From Herbidospora mongoliensis (GTDB taxonomy: Bacteria; Actinomycetota; Actinomycetes; Streptosporangiales; Streptosporangiaceae): a stretch of DNA of 64,000 bases. The stretch is from contig NZ_BBXD01000009.1 in assembly GCF_001570545.1 (NCBI RefSeq), forward strand, positions 434,001 to 498,000, read 5' to 3'. This document shows positions 45,675 to 55,497 of this stretch, in pieces. The position numbers and the translations under genes were made by a program. The notes beneath the pieces are model-generated. The model made no database searches and was not told the origin of the DNA. It saw only the letters and a list, made by a program, of their open reading frames with translations. Numbering within the stretch: position 1 is the stretch's first letter; the number at the start of each line of letters is the position of its first letter.

Positions 45675-48600
45675 GCTCCCGGCAGGACCGGCTGCGGGAG
45701 ATCATGGCCCGCCGCCGCGCCGAGGCCGCCGCGCCGGACCTCCGGCGGGTGGGGCCAGGCGAGACGGTGCCCGCCTCGTTCGCCCAGCGCCGGTTGATCT
45801 TCCTGGACACCCTCGGCGGCCCGTCCGCCGCCTACAACGTGCCACTCGTCTTCCGGCTGACCGGCCCGCTGCGGCCCGATCGGCTGCGCGCCGCGCTGCG
45901 CGCCGTCCACGACCGGCACGAGGCGCTGCGCACCCGCTTCACCCAGGCCGGCGACGGCGTGGTCGCCCAGACGCCGGGCCCACCCGGCGACCTGATCGAG
46001 GAGTCGGCGCGGTCCTGGGAACAGGCGGAAGAGCGGGCCGCGGAGCTGGCCGCGATCCCGTTCGACCTGGGCGGCGGCGAGCTGACGCGGCAGACCCTGA
46101 TCAGGGTCGACGCCACGTCGCACCTGCTGGTGCTGGTCCTGCACCACGCCCTGTCCGACGGATGGTCCGAGCGCGTCCTGCTCGGCGAACTGGCCGCCGC
46201 CTACGCCGGGGAGTCGCTGCCGGAACCGGGCCCGCAGTACCGCGACCACACGGCGTGGGAGTACGAGACGTCCGCACGTGGCGGGTTCGAAGACGGCCTG
46301 GCCTACTGGTCGCGGACCCTCGCGGGGGCGCCCGCCGACCTCAGGCCGCCCGGCGACCGGCCCCGGCCCGCCCGGCCGTCCGGGCGCGGCGGCACCCTGG
46401 CGATGGAGCTGCCGGAGGTCGCCGTCGGGAACGCGACGTCGTTCATGGTCGCGCTCGCCGCGCTGGCGGTCCTCCTCCAGCGCTACACGGGCAGCCGTGA
46501 CCAGGTCATCGGCGTCCCGGTCGCCAACAGGGAGCGGCCGGAGTTCGAGCGGACCGTCGGGCTGTTCGTCAACTCGGTCGCGCTGCGGGTGACGGTGGCC
46601 GGGACCGCGCGCTCCCTCACCGGCGAGGTCCGCGACGCGCTCCTGGCCGCCCAGGACCACCAGGCCGTGCCCTTCGACGCGGTGGTCGACCGGGTGAGCG
46701 CGGGCCGGGATCCCTCGGTCACGCCGCTGTTCCAGGTGATGGGCAACCTGGAGGCGCACCTGGAGCCGTTCGCGCTGGGCGACGTCGAGGCGGTGCCCGT
46801 GCCGGTCGAGACGCCCACCGCCAAGTTCGACCTGTCGCTGCACGTGGGCCCAGGGCGGGCGACCTTCGAATACGCCACCGACCTCTACGACCGGGCCACC
46901 GTCACCCGCCTCGCCGGCCACTACGTGTCGATCCTGCGGGCCTTCGCCGCCGGCCCCGACCTGCCGCTGGCCGAGCTGGCCCTCTGTCCGGGCGAGGAGC
47001 GGGTGGACCTCGCCGCCGCCCGCTCCTTCGTCCCCGGCGCGACCGGGGAGGAGTGCTTCCTGCTGGACGAGGACGGGCACGCCGTCCCGCCCGGCGTCGC
47101 CGGCGAGCTGTGCTTCGACGGCGTCGGCAGCGGTCATCTGGCCAGGCGGCTGACCGGCGGCGGCCTGGAGTACGCCGGGGCACGCGACCGGGCCGTAGTC
47201 CTGGACGGAGTCAGAATCGCCCCCGACCTCATCGAACGGGCCCTCACGGAACGGGTGCGCGAGGCCGCCGTCGTCGTCAGGGACGGCCGGTTGATCGCGT
47301 TCGTGGTCGGCGACGCCGATGTGGCCGGCTTCCTGGCCGGACGGTTCCCGCGCTCCTGGCTGCCTGCCGCGATCCATGTCGTGCCCGACCTCACCGATCT
47401 CACCGAGCCCCGGGCGCCGGAGGAGCCGTGGACGGACGCCGAACGGCGCGTCGCCGCCGTGTTCGCCGACGTCCTCGGCCGTCCCGTCGGGCGGCTCGAC
47501 GATTTCTTCTCCGTCGGCGGCCACTCCCTGCTGGCCATCAAGGCGGTGGCGCGGCTGGGCGAGGGCGTCCCGCTGCGGCTGCTGTTCGAGGAGCCGACCG
47601 TCGCCGGGCTGACCCGGCGGCTGGAGACCCATACGGCGGGGCCCGCCCGGCGGATCGTCCCGTCCGGCCCCGGCGGGCCCGCGCCGCTGTCCATGAACCA
47701 GGAGCACATGTGGTTCATGGAGCAGTTACGCCCCGGCGACCCGCTCTACACGATCACCCAGGAGTTCGACCTCGACGGCCCGGTCGACGTGCCCGCCCTG
47801 CGCGCCGCGCTCGCCGAGGTCGTGGCCGTCCACGACGTGCTGCGCGGCCGGATCGAGGTGGTCGACGGGGTGCCGGTGCAAGTGCCGGTCGAGGTCACCG
47901 AGGCCGACCTGTGGGACTCCGGCCGCCCGATCGACCTGGCCACCGGGCCGATGGTGAAGGCCGAGCTGGCAGGCACGCGGCTGCGCCTGCACGTCCACCA
48001 CATCGCCTTCGACGAGTGGTCGGCGCCGGTGCTCTACCGCGACCTGGCCCTGGCCTACGAGGGCAAGCGACTGGCCCGGCCCGCCGTGCAGTACGCCGAC
48101 TTCGCCCGCTGGCAGCGCGAGACCTACACCCCCGAACGGCGGGACGCAGACCTCGGTTACTGGCGTGACCGGCTGGCCGGTGCGCCGACCCTGCTGCACC
48201 TGCCCCAGGACCGGGCGCGCCCGGCCGTGCGCTCCTACCGGGGCGGGACGTGGCGGCACGTGATCGGCCCCGGCCTGGCCACGCGGCTGGCCGGGCTCGC
48301 GGCGGCCGAGGGCGCGACGCTCTACATGACCCTGCTGGCGGCGTTCTCCGCCGTGCTGCACCGCTACTCGCGCGAACACGACCTGCTCGTGGGCACCGGC
48401 GTCACCAACCGCGACTCCACCGAGGTCGAGCAGCAGATCGGCTACTTCCTGAACGTGCTGGTCGCCCGCTCGACGGTCACCGGCTCGACGACGTTCCGCG
48501 ACCACCTGCGCGCGACCCGCCGCCACGTCCTCGACGGCTACGCCCACCGCGACCTGCCGTTCGCCAAACTGGTCGAGCATCTGGTGCCCGAGCGGTCGGC

Positions 48601-50710
48601 CACCCACAGCCCGCTCGTCCAGGTCGTCTTCACCATGCAGGACGAGGCCGCCCCCGAGCTGACCCTGCCCGGCACGGTCGTCCGCCCGGTGCCCCCGGGT
48701 GACGCGCCGCTCGACATGGACCTGCTGCTGTCGGTGCGCAAGGTCGCCGCCGGGCTGGAGGTGCGGGTCGACTTCAACCACGACGTCTTCGACGCGGAGA
48801 CGGCCCGGCGGCTGGCCGCCCACCTGGAGACCCTGCTGGCGTCGGCGGCCGACGACCCCGACGGCCTCCTGCTGCGGCTGCCCATGGTCGGCCCGGCCGA
48901 GCGGGCCGAGCTGATCGCACTGGCCGAGGGCACCGACCGGGCGCCCCACGACGTCGCGCTCGTCCACCAGTTGTTCGAGCGGCAGGCGGCGCGCACCCCC
49001 GACGCCATCGCACTCGTGCACCGCGACGAGCAGCTCACCTACGCGCGGCTGGACGGCGAGGCCAACGCGCTCGCCCACCGCCTGCGCGAACTGGGCGTCG
49101 GCGCGGAGCGCGTCGTCGGGATCGTCGCCGAGCGGTCGCCCGAGACCTTCGTCTCGGTGCTCGCCGTGCTCAAGGCGGGCGGCGCGTTCCTGCCGCTCGA
49201 CCCGGTCCAGCCGCCGCTGCGGCTGCGGCACATGCTGACCGGGAGCGGCGCGGTCGCCGTGCTCTCGGCGACCGAGCTGGACGGCGTCGCCGTCGTCGAT
49301 CCGCGCGGCCTGGAACCCCGCGCCGACGCGCCGCCGTGCGACGCCCACCCCGAGAGCCTGGCCTACGTCCACTACACCTCGGGCTCCACCGGCCTACCCA
49401 AGGGCGTGGCGCACAGCCACGCAGCGATGGCGGCCCTCATGGGGTGGGACGGCGAGGACATCCCGGTCAGGCCGGGCGGGTCGGTCCTCCAGTACAACGC
49501 GCTCACGTTCGACCCCTCGTTCCTGGAGATGTTCTCCGCCTGGCAGGCCGGGGCCCGGCTGATCGTGCTGGACTCCGACGAGGCCCGCAAGGACGCGGGG
49601 GCCGTGCTCGACCTGCTCGAACGCGAGCAGGTCGAACGGTGGGGCGCCGCCTACTCGGGGGTGCTCAACGTGGTGACCTGGGCGCGGGAGCAGGGGCGGC
49701 CCCGGCGGCTCGCGCTGCGGTCGCTGATCTCGGGCGGCGAGACCCTGCGCGTCACCTCCGACCTGGCGACGTGGTTCGCCGGCCTGCCCGGCTGCCGCCT
49801 GATCAACCACTACGGCCCGACCGAGGTGAACACCGCGAGCAGCCACGTCATGGACGAGATCAGCGAGGGCCAGGCCCCACCGATCGGCCGGCCCGGCTAC
49901 CGCACCCGCTTCTACCTCCTCGACGAGCACGGCGACCTCGCGCCCTCGGGCGTGCCCGGCGAGCTGTACATCGGGGGCGCGCACCTCGGCCGGGGGTACG
50001 TCGCCCGGCCCGACCTGACCGCCGACCGGTTCCTGCCCGACCCGTTCAGCGACGAGGCGGGGACCCGGCTCTACCGGACCGGCGACGTGGCCCGGCTGCG
50101 TACCGACGGGGAGCTGGAGTTCCTCGGCCGGGCCGACGCCCAGCTCAAGCTGCGCGGCTACCGGATCGAGCCGGAGGAGGTGGAGGCGTGCCTGGCCGAG
50201 GGGCCGGGCGTGGCCGAGGCCGCCGTCACCGTGGCGGGCCAGGCGCTGGTCGCCTGCCTGGTGGTCGACGACGGCTACGACCTCGACACGCTGCGCGACG
50301 CGCTCGCCCGGCACCTGCCCGACTACATGATCCCCGGCCGCTTCACGGTCGTGTCGGCGCTGCCTACGACGTCCAGCGGGAAGCTCGACCGGTCGGCGCT
50401 GGCCGAGCTCGCCGGGCCGGGCGACGCCGAGGCGTTCACCGCCCCGAAGGGTGAGCTGGAGCAGCGGATGGCCGGGCTGTGGGAGGGCGTGCTCGGCGCC
50501 GGGGCGGTCGGCCGCGACGACGACTTCTTCGCGCTCGGCGGGCACTCGCTGCTGGCCACCCGGCTGGTCGCCCAGGCGCGGTCCGAGTTCGGCCGGGAGG
50601 TCTCGGTCGGCGACCTGTTCGACGCGCCCACCGTGGCCCGCTTCGCCGCCGCCGTCGCCGCGGCTCCGGCGGAAGGTCCCGCCGTGGTGCGCAGGAGGGC
50701 ACGCTCATGA
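45671..50710 (+). CDS. Nonribosomal peptide synthetase C-(vestigial A)-T-C-A-T
   Basis: A 1679-aa synthetase. C1 about 30-430 with HHALSDG (H158); residues about 440-585 are a shrunken A-domain remnant: only GVAGELCFDG (A5/A6-like) and VVLDGVRIAPDLIERAL (A8-like) survive, and the ATP-binding A3 loop is gone. T1 has FFSVGGHS (Ser619); C2 about 670-1090 with HHIAFDEWS; A2 about 1095-1585 with AYVHYTSGSTGLPKG; T2 has FFALGGHS (Ser1626). T1 must be charged in trans, probably by the free A domain two genes upstream. The A2 pocket read by anchoring is D-P-L-G-I-G-H-T-A, which I cannot assign. ATG 45671 overlaps the preceding small gene. Confidence 0.94.
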   Translation: MSSRQDRLREIMARRRAEAAAPDLRRVGPGETVPASFAQRRLIFLDTLGGPSAAYNVPLVFRLTGPLRPDRLRAALRAVHDRHEALRTRFTQAGDGVVAQTPGPPGDLIEESARSWEQAEERAAELAAIPFDLGGGELTRQTLIRVDATSHLLVLVLHHALSDGWSERVLLGELAAAYAGESLPEPGPQYRDHTAWEYETSARGGFEDGLAYWSRTLAGAPADLRPPGDRPRPARPSGRGGTLAMELPEVAVGNATSFMVALAALAVLLQRYTGSRDQVIGVPVANRERPEFERTVGLFVNSVALRVTVAGTARSLTGEVRDALLAAQDHQAVPFDAVVDRVSAGRDPSVTPLFQVMGNLEAHLEPFALGDVEAVPVPVETPTAKFDLSLHVGPGRATFEYATDLYDRATVTRLAGHYVSILRAFAAGPDLPLAELALCPGEERVDLAAARSFVPGATGEECFLLDEDGHAVPPGVAGELCFDGVGSGHLARRLTGGGLEYAGARDRAVVLDGVRIAPDLIERALTERVREAAVVVRDGRLIAFVVGDADVAGFLAGRFPRSWLPAAIHVVPDLTDLTEPRAPEEPWTDAERRVAAVFADVLGRPVGRLDDFFSVGGHSLLAIKAVARLGEGVPLRLLFEEPTVAGLTRRLETHTAGPARRIVPSGPGGPAPLSMNQEHMWFMEQLRPGDPLYTITQEFDLDGPVDVPALRAALAEVVAVHDVLRGRIEVVDGVPVQVPVEVTEADLWDSGRPIDLATGPMVKAELAGTRLRLHVHHIAFDEWSAPVLYRDLALAYEGKRLARPAVQYADFARWQRETYTPERRDADLGYWRDRLAGAPTLLHLPQDRARPAVRSYRGGTWRHVIGPGLATRLAGLAAAEGATLYMTLLAAFSAVLHRYSREHDLLVGTGVTNRDSTEVEQQIGYFLNVLVARSTVTGSTTFRDHLRATRRHVLDGYAHRDLPFAKLVEHLVPERSATHSPLVQVVFTMQDEAAPELTLPGTVVRPVPPGDAPLDMDLLLSVRKVAAGLEVRVDFNHDVFDAETARRLAAHLETLLASAADDPDGLLLRLPMVGPAERAELIALAEGTDRAPHDVALVHQLFERQAARTPDAIALVHRDEQLTYARLDGEANALAHRLRELGVGAERVVGIVAERSPETFVSVLAVLKAGGAFLPLDPVQPPLRLRHMLTGSGAVAVLSATELDGVAVVDPRGLEPRADAPPCDAHPESLAYVHYTSGSTGLPKGVAHSHAAMAALMGWDGEDIPVRPGGSVLQYNALTFDPSFLEMFSAWQAGARLIVLDSDEARKDAGAVLDLLEREQVERWGAAYSGVLNVVTWAREQGRPRRLALRSLISGGETLRVTSDLATWFAGLPGCRLINHYGPTEVNTASSHVMDEISEGQAPPIGRPGYRTRFYLLDEHGDLAPSGVPGELYIGGAHLGRGYVARPDLTADRFLPDPFSDEAGTRLYRTGDVARLRTDGELEFLGRADAQLKLRGYRIEPEEVEACLAEGPGVAEAAVTVAGQALVACLVVDDGYDLDTLRDALARHLPDYMIPGRFTVVSALPTTSSGKLDRSALAELAGPGDAEAFTAPKGELEQRMAGLWEGVLGAGAVGRDDDFFALGGHSLLATRLVAQARSEFGREVSVGDLFDAPTVARFAAAVAAAPAEGPAVVRRRARS

Positions 50711-52161
50711 CGGTCACGACGATGTACGACTGGTTCGCCCGCTCGGCCGCCCGGTTCCCCGGGGAGACCGCGCTGGAGGTCGCGGACGACCGGCTCACCT
50801 ACGCCGAGCTGGCCACTCTGTCCGACCGGTGCGCCGCCCGCATCCTGGAAGCGTGCGGCGGCGTGCCGCCCCGCCGGGTAGGGCTGCTGTGCGGCCGGTC
50901 GGTGCCCGCCTACGCGGGCTACCTGGCGATTCTTCGGCTGGGGGCGACCCCCGTACCGCTGAACCCGGCTTTCCCCGAGGAGCGCAACCGGACCATCGCC
51001 GCGCAGGCGGAACTCGACCTGATCGTGGACGACGACCTGACCAGCGGCCTGGGCGCGGCCGACCTGCCCGACGGGCTGCGGGCCGCCCCCGACGACGTGG
51101 CCTACCTGCTGTTCACCTCCGGGTCCACCGGCACGCCGAAGGGGGTGCCGCTGCTGCACCGCAACGTCGTGCCGTTCGTCCACTACCTGATCGGCCGCTA
51201 CCCGGCCGGGCCGGGGGCCCGGCTCTCCCAGGCGGCGGAGCTGACCTTCGACCCGTCGGTGCACGACATGTTCCTGGCCTGGGGCACGGGCGCGGCGCTG
51301 GTCGTGCCGACCCGCGGCGAGCTGCTCGAACCGGTGGAGTTCGTCCGGCGGACGCGGCTCACGCACTGGTATTCGGTGCCCTCGGTCATCTCCTCCGCCG
51401 ACCGGCTGGGCACGCTCCGGCCCGGGGCCATGCCGACGCTGCGGTTCAGCATGTTCGCCGGGGAGCCGCTGATGCTGGCCCAGGCCCGCGCGTGGCGGAG
51501 GGCCGCGCCGGACAGCGAGATCGACAACATCTACGGGCCGACCGAGCTGGCCGCCTGCTGCGACTTCCGGCTCGACCGGGATCCGGAGAAGTGGCCGGTC
51601 ACGGGCAACGGCACGGTGCCGATCGGGCTGCCGTACACGGGGATGGAGTATCTGCTGCGCGACGGCGAGCTGTGCATGCGCGGGACCCAGCGCTTCCCCG
51701 GATACCTCGATCCGGCCGCCAACACCGACCGGTTCGTCGCCGGCGGCCGGATCTGGCGGGAGGCGGCCCCGCCGCCCGCCGACGCCTGGTACCGGACCGG
51801 TGACCTGGTGTCCGAGCACGACGGGGCGCTGGTCCATCTGGGGCGGCTGGACCACCAGGTCAAGGTGCGCGGGCAGCGGGTCGAGATCGGCGAGATCGAG
51901 GCCGCGCTGCGGCGGGTGCCGGGGGTCCGCGACGCCGTCGTGGGGGCCCACGACGACGGCGAGTCGGGCCTGGAACTGCGGGCGGCCTACACCGGGCTGC
52001 CGCACCGGCCCGACGACCTGGCCGCGACGCTGGCGCGCACGCTGCCCGCCTTCATGGTCCCCGCGCTGGTGGAGCACTTCGACGAACTGCCCCTGACCTT
52101 CAACGGCAAGATCGACCGCTCGATCGTCACCGCCGTGTTGTTCGACCGAGCAGAGAGCTGA
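50707..52161 (+). CDS. Free-standing NRPS adenylation domain 2
   Basis: A 484-aa A domain without a T domain: AYLLFTSGSTGTPKG (A3), RFSMFAGEPL, NIYGPTELAACCDF (A5), WYRTGDLVSEHDGALVHLG (A7) and NGKIDRSIVTA (A10). The pocket by anchoring is D-P-H-Y-S-F-I-A-C, not one I can assign. ATG 50707 overlaps the upstream NRPS stop (ATGA), and the next gene begins three bases after its stop with an orphan T domain. Together the two genes therefore form a split A + T loading module, presumably the first of the line. The long upstream in-frame extension is not used. Confidence 0.9.
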   Translation: MTVTTMYDWFARSAARFPGETALEVADDRLTYAELATLSDRCAARILEACGGVPPRRVGLLCGRSVPAYAGYLAILRLGATPVPLNPAFPEERNRTIAAQAELDLIVDDDLTSGLGAADLPDGLRAAPDDVAYLLFTSGSTGTPKGVPLLHRNVVPFVHYLIGRYPAGPGARLSQAAELTFDPSVHDMFLAWGTGAALVVPTRGELLEPVEFVRRTRLTHWYSVPSVISSADRLGTLRPGAMPTLRFSMFAGEPLMLAQARAWRRAAPDSEIDNIYGPTELAACCDFRLDRDPEKWPVTGNGTVPIGLPYTGMEYLLRDGELCMRGTQRFPGYLDPAANTDRFVAGGRIWREAAPPPADAWYRTGDLVSEHDGALVHLGRLDHQVKVRGQRVEIGEIEAALRRVPGVRDAVVGAHDDGESGLELRAAYTGLPHRPDDLAATLARTLPAFMVPALVEHFDELPLTFNGKIDRSIVTAVLFDRAES

Positions 52162-52164
52162 CCC

Positions 52165-55100
52165 ATGTCCCAGATGTCCAAGACCGTGACGGACCGGCTG
52201 GTCACGTTGTTCCGTGAGGTGACCGGCGAGGACGCCCTCGGCGCCGACGACGACTTCTTCTCGTACGGAGACTCGATCCTGGCCGCCCGGCTCATCATGC
52301 GCGTCCGGGCCGAGTTCGACCGGGACGCGCCGCTGAGCTCGATCTTCGAGGGGCGCACGCCGGCCGGGCTGGCCCGGCTGCTCACCGGGGGCGCCGAACG
52401 GCTCGCGCCCATCCCTCCGGCCCGGCGGCCGGCCCGCCTGTCGTTCGCCCAGGAACGCCTGTGGTTCCTGCACCAGCTCGACCCCGGCGACCCGGCGTAC
52501 AACGAACCGCTGGTCTACCGGGTGCGGGGCGAGCTCGACCTGTGGGCGCTGCGCTGGGCGCTGCGCCGCGTGGTCACCCGGCACGAGGCGCTGCGCACCG
52601 ACCTGGTGCTGGAGGGCGACGTCCCCGTGCAGCGGGTGCGGGCCGAGTTCGAGGTGGAGTTCGAGGAGGAACCCGGTTTCTCCCTGGAACGGCTGGTCGC
52701 CGAGATCCGCCGCCCGTTCGATCTGGGCGACTCTCCCCTGGTGCGCGGCCGCGCCTTCCGGGTGGCCGAACGGGAGTGGGTGCTCCTGTTCACCCTCCAC
52801 CACGCCGTCACCGACGGCTGGGCCAACATGGTGTTCCTGCGCGAGCTGAGCACCGGCTACCGCCTGGCGGTCACCGGCGCGGCCGACGCGGAGCCGCCGC
52901 TCGCCGCCCAGTTCTCCGACGTCGCCGCCTGGGAGCGGCAGGCCGTCGGCGAGACGGGCGGCGACCGGCTGGAGCAGTGGGCCGAGATCCTGCGCGGCGT
53001 GCCGGGCACCCCCGCGCTGCGGCCCGACCGGCCGCGCCGCCCCGAACCCACCTACGCGGGCGACGAGGTGCTGTTCGACCTGGAGCCGCGGCTGGCCGAG
53101 GCCGCCCGCGCGCTGGGCGTCTCGACCTTCACCTTCACCCTCGCCGTCTTCACCGCCGTGCTGCACCGCTGGACCGCCGAGAACGACCTGGTCGTGGGCA
53201 TCCCGTCGGCCAACCGCCCGCACCCCGACGCCGAGTCCATGATCGGCTTCTTCGTCAACACCCTGCCGATCCGGTCCCGGTACGACCCCGCCGAGCCGTT
53301 CACCGTCTTCCTGAACCGGGTCGACGCCGCCGTCCGGCGGGCGACGGCCCTGGAGGACGTGCCGTTCGAGCAGATCATCCGCACGCTCGGCAGCGGCGGC
53401 TTCCTGCCGCTCGTCCAGGTGATGTTCGCCTTCCAGAACACCTTCGACCGGCGCTTCGCCCTGGAGGGCCTGGACGTCGAGCTCGAGCACACCCACAACC
53501 GCGCCGCCCGCTTCGACCTGACGGTGTTCGTCACGCAGGCCCCCACCGGGGTGCTCGAATGCGAACTGGAGTACAACACCGACCTGTTCGACCGGCGGAC
53601 CGCCGAAAGGTTCGTCGCCGCCCACCGGACCGTCCTCGACGGCGTGCTCGCCGACCCGGGCCGGCCCGTCGGCGACTACGACCTGCTCCCGGCCGGTGAA
53701 CGCGACCGCCTGCGCGGCTGGAACCAGACGCGGACCGCCTTCCCCGACGTCCCGCTGCACACCCTGATCGAGGCGCGCGCCGACGAGCGGCCGGGCGCGG
53801 TCGCGGTCGCCTGCGACGACGGCGAGATCACCTACGCCGAGCTCGACCAGCGGGCCAACCACCTCGCGCACCGCCTGCGCGCCCTCGGCGTCGGCCCCGA
53901 CGCGGTCGTCGCCGTCTGCCTGGACCGCTCGATCGATCTGGTCGCCGGACTGCTGGCGGTGCTCAAGGCGGGCGGCGCCTACCTGCCGCTCGACCCCGCC
54001 ACCCCACGCCTGCGCCTGGACGCCATCGCCGAGGGCGCGGGCGCCCGGTGGTGCCTGACCTCCTCGGCGCAGCGTGCGGCCGCGCCGCAGGTCGAGCACG
54101 TGCTGTGCCTGGACACGCTCAGGGGCCTGGCCACCGCCCGCCCGGAGGTCCCCGTCGAACCCGGGCACCTGGTCTCGCTCTACTCCACCTCCGGCTCGAC
54201 CGGGACGCCCAAGGCCGTGGCCAGCACCCACCGGGGCTGGGCCAACCGCATGGCGTTCATGCAGCGCCACCACGGCCTGCGGCCGGGCGAGACGGTGCTG
54301 CACAAGACGACGCTGACGTTCGACGACTCGGCGCTGGAACTCTTCTGGCCGCTGATCGAAGGCGGGCGGATCTGGCTGATCGCCCCCGACCTGCACCGCG
54401 ACCCGCGCGCCGTCCTCGACGCGGCCGCGCGCAGCCGCACCGTCCACCTCCAGGTCGTGCCGAGCATGCTCGCGATGATCGTCGACGCCCTCGACGAGGA
54501 GAGCGCCGCCGGGCTGGACGCGCTGCGCACCGTGGTCTCCAGCGGCGAGGCGCTCTCGGGCGACCTCGCCCGCCGCTTCCACGAGGCGCTGCCGGGCGTC
54601 CGGCTGGACAACACCTGGGGCGCCACCGAGGTGTCGATCGACTCCACCACCCACACCGCCGTCCCGGCCGACTTCGAGGAGACGGGCGCGGTCAGCCTGG
54701 GCCACCCCTTCGACAACAACGAGATCCACGTGCTCGACGAGACGCTGGCCGAGGTCCCCGTCGGCGTCACCGGCGACCTGTACATCGCGGGCACGGGCCT
54801 GGCCCGGGGGTACGCCGGAGATCCCGCCAAGACGGCCGCCGCCTTCCTGCCGCACCCGTTCCGGCCCGGCGAGCGGATCTATCGCACGGGCGACCGGGGC
54901 CACCGCCGCGAGGACGGCTCGCTGATGTTCGCCGGCCGGACCGACCACCAGGTGAAGATCCGCGGCATGCGGGTGGAGCTGGGCGAGATCGAGGCCGTGC
55001 TGTCCGGGCACCCGGGCGTCGGCGAGGCCGTGGCGGTGGTGTCATCGGGCCGGGTGATCGGCTACGTGACCGGCGACGCCGACCCGGACCTGATACGGCA

Positions 55101-55497
55101 GCGGTGCGCCGACTGGCTGCCGTCCCACATGCGCCCGGTGGCCGTGCTGGTGCTCGACCGGCTCCCGCTCACGCCGAACGGGAAGGTCGACCGCTCGGCG
55201 CTGCCCTCCCCCGACATGGCCGCCGAGGCCGACGCCGAACCGCCCCGCGGACCCGTGGAGGAGCTGCTCGCCGGGGTCTGGGCCGAGGTGCTCGGCGTCG
55301 ACCGGGTCGGCGCCGGCAGCCAGTTCTTCGAGCTGGGCGGCCACTCGCTGGCCGCCGCCCAGATGGTCAACCGGCTGCGACGGGAGTTGGGCCTGCAGGT
55401 GCCCGTCCGGTCCGTCTTCCTGCGCCCGGTCCTGCGTGACCTGGCGGCCGAGGTGGAGGACCTGCTGCTGGAGACCGGCGACGAGGTCCCCGCATGA
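52165..55497 (+). CDS. Nonribosomal peptide synthetase T-C-A-T
   Basis: A 1110-aa synthetase. It opens with an orphan carrier domain (DDFFSYGDSILAARLI, Ser37), then C (about 85-500; HHAVTDGW), A (about 530-1020; LYSTSGSTGTPKAVASTHRG, NTWGATEVSID, RTDHQVKIRGMRVELGE) and a final T (FFELGGHS, Ser1061). The orphan T must be charged by the free A domain encoded directly upstream. The A pocket by anchoring is D-D-L-Q-V-S-T-I-D; I cannot assign it. No TE or E domain. Starting with T and sitting downstream of an A gene, this looks like the initiating synthetase, whose product passes to the gene at 45671 and then to 26414. Confidence 0.93.
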   Translation: MSQMSKTVTDRLVTLFREVTGEDALGADDDFFSYGDSILAARLIMRVRAEFDRDAPLSSIFEGRTPAGLARLLTGGAERLAPIPPARRPARLSFAQERLWFLHQLDPGDPAYNEPLVYRVRGELDLWALRWALRRVVTRHEALRTDLVLEGDVPVQRVRAEFEVEFEEEPGFSLERLVAEIRRPFDLGDSPLVRGRAFRVAEREWVLLFTLHHAVTDGWANMVFLRELSTGYRLAVTGAADAEPPLAAQFSDVAAWERQAVGETGGDRLEQWAEILRGVPGTPALRPDRPRRPEPTYAGDEVLFDLEPRLAEAARALGVSTFTFTLAVFTAVLHRWTAENDLVVGIPSANRPHPDAESMIGFFVNTLPIRSRYDPAEPFTVFLNRVDAAVRRATALEDVPFEQIIRTLGSGGFLPLVQVMFAFQNTFDRRFALEGLDVELEHTHNRAARFDLTVFVTQAPTGVLECELEYNTDLFDRRTAERFVAAHRTVLDGVLADPGRPVGDYDLLPAGERDRLRGWNQTRTAFPDVPLHTLIEARADERPGAVAVACDDGEITYAELDQRANHLAHRLRALGVGPDAVVAVCLDRSIDLVAGLLAVLKAGGAYLPLDPATPRLRLDAIAEGAGARWCLTSSAQRAAAPQVEHVLCLDTLRGLATARPEVPVEPGHLVSLYSTSGSTGTPKAVASTHRGWANRMAFMQRHHGLRPGETVLHKTTLTFDDSALELFWPLIEGGRIWLIAPDLHRDPRAVLDAAARSRTVHLQVVPSMLAMIVDALDEESAAGLDALRTVVSSGEALSGDLARRFHEALPGVRLDNTWGATEVSIDSTTHTAVPADFEETGAVSLGHPFDNNEIHVLDETLAEVPVGVTGDLYIAGTGLARGYAGDPAKTAAAFLPHPFRPGERIYRTGDRGHRREDGSLMFAGRTDHQVKIRGMRVELGEIEAVLSGHPGVGEAVAVVSSGRVIGYVTGDADPDLIRQRCADWLPSHMRPVAVLVLDRLPLTPNGKVDRSALPSPDMAAEADAEPPRGPVEELLAGVWAEVLGVDRVGAGSQFFELGGHSLAAAQMVNRLRRELGLQVPVRSVFLRPVLRDLAAEVEDLLLETGDEVPA

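Noticed and set aside
45671-50710. Epimerisation domains in the NRPS genes
   Set aside because: All HHxxxD motifs sit in C-domain positions followed by A or T domains; no E-domain landmarks were found. The GGDS carrier in the gene at 26414 is followed by a C domain.
50323-55011. Very long minus-strand frame of 1562 codons opposite the NRPS genes
   Set aside because: Antisense shadow rich in Ala/Gly/Val/Arg; the plus strand encodes intact A, C and T motifs.
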